A DNA stretch of 64,000 nucleotides from an uncultured Bacilli bacterium (GTDB taxonomy: Bacteria > Bacillota_I > Bacilli_A > RF39 > UBA660), in the NCBI GenBank assembly GCA_934162285.1, contig CAKPHY010000004.1:1-64000 (forward strand), given 5' to 3'. This document shows positions 59,336 to 64,000 of the stretch, piece by piece. How positions within the stretch are numbered: the stretch's first letter is position 1; the number at the start of each line of letters is the position of its first letter. Position numbers and translations under genes: made by a program. The notes beneath the pieces were generated by a model. It had not been told where the DNA came from and ran no database searches. It worked only from the letters and a program-made list of their open reading frames with translations.

Positions 59336-60385
59336 ATGAAAAAGATAATTTTAACAGGGGAAAGACCAACCGGACCATTACATATAGGACATTATGTTGG
59401 TTCAATTAGAAATCGTGTAAAGATTCAAAATAGTGGTGATTATGATGAAATGTATTTATTTGCAGCAGATGCACAAGCATTAACTGATAATTTTGATAAT
59501 CCTAAGAAAGTACGTGATAATGTTTTTGAAGTTGCATTAGATAATTTAGCATGTGGAATAGATCCAAATAAAGTAAATTATTTTATACAATCAGAAGTTC
59601 CAGAATTAACAGAGCTTACTTTTTATTATATGAATTTAGTTACAGTATCACGATTATATCGAAACCCTACCGTAAAGGAAGAAATAAAGTTGCGTGGTTT
59701 TGAAGAGAGTATTCCTGCAGGATTCTTTACTTATCCCGTAAGTCAAACTGCTGATATAACAGCTTTCAAAGCAACGATTGTTCCTGTTGGGGAAGATCAA
59801 TTACCTATGCTAGAACAAGCTCGTGAAATTGTTAGAAAATTTAATAATATTTATGGTGAAACACTAGTTGAACCTAAAGAATTATTACCAGAAAATTTAA
59901 ATGAAAGAAGATTAGTAGGAATTGATGGTAATGCCAAGATGAGCAAATCATTAGGTAATTGTATTTATTTAAAAGATAGTGCTGAAGAAGTTAGAAAAAA
60001 AGTATTTGCAATGTATACAGATCCTGATCATATTCGTGTTGATGATCCGGGAAAAGTAGAGGGTAATGTTGTTTTTACTTATTTAGATGTTTTTTGTAAA
60101 GAAGATTCTTTTAGTAAATACTTACCAGAATATAAAAATTTAGAAGAACTAAAAGAACATTATCGTCATGGTGGCTTAGGTGATGTTAAAATTAAAAAGT
60201 TCTTATATGAAGTGTTAGAAGAAGAATTAAAACCAATTCGTGAACGTCGTGAAGAATTAGCTAAGAATCCTGAATATGTATATCAAGTTTTAAGAGAAGG
60301 AACTAGAAAAGCTCGTGAAAAAGCTACTGAAACTTTAAAAGAAGTAAAAAAAGCGATGTTATTAGATTATTTTGAAGAGCAATAA
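59336..60385 (+). CDS. trpS: Tryptophanyl-tRNA synthetase
   Basis: Class I synthetase for Trp. HIGH appears in GPLHIGHYVGS (about residue 17) and KMSKS in AKMSKSLGN (about 202). GEDQLPMLEQAREI is the conserved middle. I start at 59336, just after AGGAGGG (59326-59332). A longer frame begins inside the T-box terminator. The resulting 349 residues are typical. It is controlled by the T-box. Confidence 0.96.
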   Translation: MKKIILTGERPTGPLHIGHYVGSIRNRVKIQNSGDYDEMYLFAADAQALTDNFDNPKKVRDNVFEVALDNLACGIDPNKVNYFIQSEVPELTELTFYYMNLVTVSRLYRNPTVKEEIKLRGFEESIPAGFFTYPVSQTADITAFKATIVPVGEDQLPMLEQAREIVRKFNNIYGETLVEPKELLPENLNERRLVGIDGNAKMSKSLGNCIYLKDSAEEVRKKVFAMYTDPDHIRVDDPGKVEGNVVFTYLDVFCKEDSFSKYLPEYKNLEELKEHYRHGGLGDVKIKKFLYEVLEEELKPIRERREELAKNPEYVYQVLREGTRKAREKATETLKEVKKAMLLDYFEEQ

Positions 60386-60398
60386 TGTTTGCTCTTTT
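60375..60398 (+). terminator. Terminator after trpS
   Basis: AAGAGCAA (60375-60382) pairs with TTGCTCTT (60389-60396). A short T tail. Confidence 0.6.
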
Positions 60399-60452
60399 CA
60401 TTTACAAAAGTATTAAATCTATATATAATAATCTTATAAGGAGATGATACAA

Positions 60453-61100
60453 ATGGAAATTATTGTTCAAGGTAAAGGAACTAAATATATCAAACCCAAT
60501 GAAGTGATTTTAAATCTTACATTTACTAATAAAGCTAAAACTTATGATGTAGCATTAAGTGATGGCATTAGAAATGTTAATTATTTTGTCGAAGAAATTT
60601 TAATTAAAAATGGTTTTTCCAAAGATGAATTAAAAACAAGAAGTTTTGTTATTAATGAAGAGAAAAAGTATGATGAAAAAATGAGAGAATATATTGATGC
60701 TGGCTATTCATTTAATCAAGTAGCAACACTTAAATTTGATTATAATATGGAATTGTTATCAAGATTAATATTAGCAATATCAGAAATGACTATTGCTCCT
60801 ACATATTACATAAAATTTGGTGTTAAAGATGAAGAAGAGTGTCGTAATGAAGTATTAGCAAAAGCTTATCAGAATGCATATAACCAAGCTTTAGCTATAG
60901 CAGCTTCAGCTAGTAAAAACTTAAGGTACTGCCAAAAAGTAGATTTTCAACCTATATCAAATAACTATTATTCTCCTGCAGAATTTTCATCTAGTTTTAT
61001 GCGAACTAAAGCTATTAACAATGATATGATTATAAATAGCTTTACTCCAGAAGATATTGAAATATCTGAAACGTTATATTGTTCATGGATTGCTGATTAG
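60453..61100 (+). CDS. SIMPL-domain (DUF541) protein
   Basis: A 215-residue protein matching the SIMPL/DUF541 fold: VQGKGTKYIKPNEVILNLTF, NYFVEEILIKNGFSKDELKT, and a long EVLAKAYQNAYNQALAIA helix. No signal peptide is seen, unlike many periplasmic members. Function unknown. The ATG at 60453 is chosen since AAGGAG is 9 nt before it. An ATG at 60444 abuts that site. Confidence 0.85.
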   Translation: MEIIVQGKGTKYIKPNEVILNLTFTNKAKTYDVALSDGIRNVNYFVEEILIKNGFSKDELKTRSFVINEEKKYDEKMREYIDAGYSFNQVATLKFDYNMELLSRLILAISEMTIAPTYYIKFGVKDEEECRNEVLAKAYQNAYNQALAIAASASKNLRYCQKVDFQPISNNYYSPAEFSSSFMRTKAINNDMIINSFTPEDIEISETLYCSWIAD

Positions 61101-61130
61101 AAGACTTATTTTATCAAAATAGGTCTTTTT
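61101..61130 (+). terminator. Terminator after the SIMPL gene
   Basis: AAGACTTATTTT (61101-61112) pairs with AAAATAGGTCTT (61116-61127) with one wobble, then T. Confidence 0.7.
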
Positions 61131-61134
61131 CTAA

Positions 61135-61172
61135 TTTTTGTTAAATTTATACAATAATAAATTTAACAAAAA
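61135..61172. repeat. Perfect 16-bp inverted repeat, not a terminator
   Basis: TTTTTGTTAAATTTAT (61135-61150) and ATAAATTTAACAAAAA (61157-61172), with a 6-nt loop. The T-run is on the 5' arm and no T tract follows, so it does not read as an intrinsic terminator on either strand. The rest of the gap to 61400 is A/T-rich with no gene I can support. Confidence 0.7.
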
Positions 61173-61399
61173 GAGAATTTATTTTGAAACTAGTATTTTT
61201 GATCTTATACTTATTAGTAGAGTAACTAAGTAATATTAAAAGAAATTAAAACTATAATAATTACTTAATGTTTATAGTTGAAGAAAAAAACAACAAAAAA
61301 TTGCTTTATATCATAATAAGTATTATTATATTAACATGCTTAAAAGACTTTTTCTTCTAAATAAGAAAAATCAAAATAAAATAGATTAAGGTGAAAAAA

Positions 61400-62206
61400 A
61401 TGGCTAAAAATCGTATATCAAAAATGTATCGTGAAACTAAAAAAAGTGTTTTTTTAGTTTATTTAATTCTTAGAATTTTAGTTTTATTATGTATAATAAT
61501 TCAAATTACTAATAAAAATTGGAATAATGTATTTTACTGTGTAATGGCATTAATTCTTTTTACTTTACCATATTTTGTTAGTAAAAACTTTAAAATAGGC
61601 ATACCTAATCTTTTAGAAATAATAATTATGGTATTTATATTTTCAGCAATGATACTTGGAGAAGTAAATCGCTTTTATTTAACCATTCCACATTTCGATA
61701 CCATTTTGCATACGATTAATGGTTTTATATGTTGTGCTATTGGCTTTAGTTTAGTTGATTTGTTAAATGATAATGTAGAATCATTTAATTTGAATCCTTT
61801 TTTTAGAGTAATGTTTGCTTTTTGTTTTTCTATGACCATAGGAGTATTATGGGAATTTCTTGAGTTTGGTTGTGATAAATTTTTTAAAAGTGACATGCAA
61901 AAAGATACATATATTAAACAAATAGCCTCTGTTGATTTAAATAAAGATAAAATAAACAAATCCGTTATTTTAAATGATATTGAAGAAGTTACTATAAAAT
62001 ATAATGGTGATCAAGTAATAACTTTAGATGGCTATTTAGATATCGGTTTATATGATACTATGAAAGATTTATTAGTGAATTTTCTTGGTGCTATTGTCTT
62101 TGGAATTATAGAATGGTTCTATTTCAACAATAAAGACAAGCTAAAATTTACAGAACAATTATTCTTGTATAAAAATGCTACTGAAAATAGTCAAAAAGCA
62201 TCTTAA
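61400..62206 (+). CDS. YjdF/DUF2238-like membrane protein
   Basis: A 268-residue integral membrane protein with about six helices. Signature polar motifs within helices are DTILHTINGF, GVLWEFLEFGCD and DTMKDLLVNFLGAIV, as in the YjdF/DUF2238 family of unknown role. A hydrophilic external loop lies between the last helices. The start at 61400 is used, since AAGGTGA lies just before it. A GTG at 61391 overlaps that site. Confidence 0.8.
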   Translation: MAKNRISKMYRETKKSVFLVYLILRILVLLCIIIQITNKNWNNVFYCVMALILFTLPYFVSKNFKIGIPNLLEIIIMVFIFSAMILGEVNRFYLTIPHFDTILHTINGFICCAIGFSLVDLLNDNVESFNLNPFFRVMFAFCFSMTIGVLWEFLEFGCDKFFKSDMQKDTYIKQIASVDLNKDKINKSVILNDIEEVTIKYNGDQVITLDGYLDIGLYDTMKDLLVNFLGAIVFGIIEWFYFNNKDKLKFTEQLFLYKNATENSQKAS

Positions 62207-62263
62207 AATAGGTAGTGCCACTGATAATATTTTGGTTATAATGACGGTAGAGGTGAAGAAAAT

Positions 62264-63649
62264 ATGAAGTTTTGTGATAAACTTTCAAAATTAAGAAAAG
62301 ACAACAATCTAAGTCAAGAACAATTGGCAGAGAAACTTGATATGTCCCGTCAAGCAATATCCAAATGGGAATCAGGAGCATCTTATCCGGATATGGCAAC
62401 AATTATGAAATTATGCAAAATACTTAATTGTAGTTTAGATGATTTAGTTGATGATGATGCAACAGGAAATAAAGATAACAAAAAGACTCAAAAAATAACG
62501 CCAGAAAGTATATTAAAAGATTTTCTAGCTTATATTACTAAAACTTATAATATGTTTATAAGCATGAATTTGAAAGAAAAAATAAAATGTATTTTTGAAA
62601 TGATTTTTATTATTTTTATTTTAACATTACTAGGAATAATGCTTGATAATGTTGGACGTGATCTATTAAGTAAATTAATATATTTATTGCCATATGATGC
62701 AAGAATAATGGTAATAAATATATTAAATGTAATATTTGCTATATTATATATTGTTTTATCAACAATTATTGTTTTACATTTATTTAAAATCAGATATTTA
62801 GACTATTATGTTGTAATAGAAGATAAAAATGTTACCAAGAAAACAATAGAAAAACCTGTTGAAATAAAAGAAATAAAAGATCAAGAAAAAATAATAATAA
62901 GAGAACCTAAACATCAAAATTACTCTATTTTTAATGGTTTATTTAATTTAATAATTTCAATTTTAAAAACATTTTTAATATTTTTATTAATACCATTAAT
63001 ATTAAGTTTTATTGCTTTAGTCATATGTTTAGTAATTGTTTTTTCAGTTTTAAAATTTATACCATTATCATTCTATTTAATGATTTTAATAATTGGTTTT
63101 ATTCTTTTAACCCTAATTTTTATTAAAGGTTTTTATAAACTTATATTTAATCAAAAATTAAATTTTAAATTGTTCTTTATTTTATTTATAGTATCTTTAT
63201 CTTTAATCGGTATTGGTTGTGGCACAACTATTGTAGATATTTCTAATTTTAAACCTAAAACTATCAAATCAGAATATCAAATAACAAAAGAAAAACTTGA
63301 TATGCAAGATAATTTAACTCTAGAGTTTTTTAAAGATCAAAATGTAACTGTTGTTGTCAATAACAGTTTAAAAGATGTAGAATTAGAAATAAAATCATCA
63401 CCAAATATTGAATACTATATTTATAGTCGTTATGTACCTTTTAAAAATAAAAATTATTTATACTATAATATAAGCTATTATAATAGTTATGATTCTTATG
63501 AAAAATTTTTAAAATATAAAGATCAATTTATTGAAGGAATTAAAAATCATGAAATAGTTGTTTATGATAAAATATTTGAAATTACTATAAATGTTTCTGA
63601 AAAAAATTATAATATTTTAAAAGAAAATTATAAGTTATTAAACTACTAG
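62264..63649 (+). CDS. XRE-family regulator fused to a membrane domain
   Basis: A 461-residue protein: an N-terminal HTH_3/Cro-type domain (residues 1-65: LRKDNNLSQEQLAEKLDMSR, QAISKWESGASYPDM), an acidic linker, then about seven membrane helices in three groups and an extracytoplasmic C-terminal domain of about 120 residues. The layout suggests a transmembrane regulator sensing the envelope and binding DNA directly. The target could be the following membrane-protein gene. -10 TATAAT (from TTATAATGACGG) and GAGGTGAAG ribosome site. Confidence 0.85.
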   Translation: MKFCDKLSKLRKDNNLSQEQLAEKLDMSRQAISKWESGASYPDMATIMKLCKILNCSLDDLVDDDATGNKDNKKTQKITPESILKDFLAYITKTYNMFISMNLKEKIKCIFEMIFIIFILTLLGIMLDNVGRDLLSKLIYLLPYDARIMVINILNVIFAILYIVLSTIIVLHLFKIRYLDYYVVIEDKNVTKKTIEKPVEIKEIKDQEKIIIREPKHQNYSIFNGLFNLIISILKTFLIFLLIPLILSFIALVICLVIVFSVLKFIPLSFYLMILIIGFILLTLIFIKGFYKLIFNQKLNFKLFFILFIVSLSLIGIGCGTTIVDISNFKPKTIKSEYQITKEKLDMQDNLTLEFFKDQNVTVVVNNSLKDVELEIKSSPNIEYYIYSRYVPFKNKNYLYYNISYYNSYDSYEKFLKYKDQFIEGIKNHEIVVYDKIFEITINVSEKNYNILKENYKLLNY

Positions 63650-63666
63650 TTTTTAGTAGTTTTTTA
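63641..63666 (+). terminator. Terminator after the XRE membrane regulator
   Basis: AACTACTA-GTTTT-TAGTAGTT (63641-63661) followed by T. It overlaps the stop codon. Confidence 0.75.
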
Positions 63667-63704
63667 ATGTATAATGGTAATACACATATAAGGGGTGATT
63701 AATT

Positions 63705-64000
63705 ATGGAAACTAAAAGATATATTTTAGCTATTTTAGGTGGCATTTTAGGAGGCTTGATCGCAAGTATTCCTTGGCTATGTTTGTTAATTTTTGGTAGT
63801 GTTTCTTTGTCAATTTTAGCATTTTTAATTCCGATGGGCGTAAACTATGGTTACCGTAAATGTAAAGGTAGAGTTAATAAAAAATTACCAAATATTACAA
63901 TATTTACTAGTATTATCGTCTTTCTAATAATTATTTTATTAGTATTACCAATCTGGGAACTAGTTTTATTAGAATTACCAATATCTTTTAAAACTATCAA
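63705..64000 (+). CDS. Membrane protein, partial at window edge
   Basis: An open frame of 98 codons running off the window, starting METKRYILAILGGILGGLIA. It has at least three membrane helices (about 7-25, 27-47, 66-85) and a Gly-rich first helix. AGGGGTGATT precedes the ATG and TATAAT lies at 63670-63675. No family is recognised. Confidence 0.75.
   Translation, partial: METKRYILAILGGILGGLIASIPWLCLLIFGSVSLSILAFLIPMGVNYGYRKCKGRVNKKLPNITIFTSIIVFLIIILLVLPIWELVLLELPISFKTI

Overview
The window is about 25% G+C, uses the standard code (Trp is TGG, TGA is a stop) and carries two T-box tRNA-sensing leaders, a YunB homologue, peptidoglycan precursor genes (alr, murF, ddl), many membrane-anchored cell-wall hydrolase-like proteins and the anaerobic ribonucleotide reductase pair nrdD/nrdG. 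Together these point to a walled, anaerobic, low-G+C Firmicute, probably an uncultured gut Bacilli/Erysipelotrichia/RF39-type organism. The lineage is an inference, since there is no rRNA in the window.

Layout. 1-4.0 kb: a nitrate/sulfonate/thiamine-precursor-type ABC importer on the minus strand, split by an oppositely oriented membrane protein. 4.1-6.5 kb: a B-repeat surface protein and pcrA helicase. 6.5-12.2 kb: a tandemly duplicated minus-strand surface locus with three small TasA/camelysin-like secreted proteins, an 803-residue Ig-domain surface protein and at least three decayed copies. 12.2-21.5 kb: housekeeping genes (Dam-like methylase, cutA, cation exchanger, alr, lipoprotein, RsmA-like dimethylase, tRNA-Asn, secreted amidase, T-box plus valS). 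21.6-31.2 kb: an accessory island bounded by an ISAs1 remnant and an IS30 remnant. It holds LemA, DUF2207, a frameshifted zinc-ribbon/BspA-repeat protein, a radical SAM/SPASM enzyme translationally coupled to a short protein ending in a Ser/Gly/Asn tail, and a DUF2628-like protein. 31.3-43.5 kb: rel with a leader ORF and hairpin, PASTA-NodB deacetylase, pilin-like protein, nrdD-small ORF-nrdG, two paralogous unknown proteins, a CBS protein, yunB, a DUF4015 glycosidase-like protein and yutD. 43.5-49.2 kb: three consecutive paralogues with one N-terminal Ig scaffold and three different papain-like C-terminal domains. 49.2-64 kb: RNA methylase, decayed accessory genes (RhuM, VanZ, MerR), a UDG-like protein, murF-ddl-ligA, T-box plus trpS, a SIMPL protein, a YjdF-like protein, an XRE membrane regulator and a partial membrane protein at the window edge.

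How the genes work together. Much of the window is about the envelope: D-Ala supply (alr), D-Ala-D-Ala synthesis (ddl) and its addition to the UDP-muramyl precursor (murF), then extracellular hydrolases and deacetylase acting on wall polymers, with anchored Ig-domain proteins and possible fibre subunits on the surface. Two aminoacyl-tRNA synthetases are controlled by uncharged tRNA through T-boxes, and rel links starvation to alarmone turnover. Several genes share a very compact promoter with a fixed 14-16 nt gap between the -10 hexamer and the start codon. The best candidate for an undescribed system is the radical SAM/short-protein pair at 26.5-28.6 kb, whose short protein carries a G7 run and a 13-Asn trinucleotide tract just before its end.
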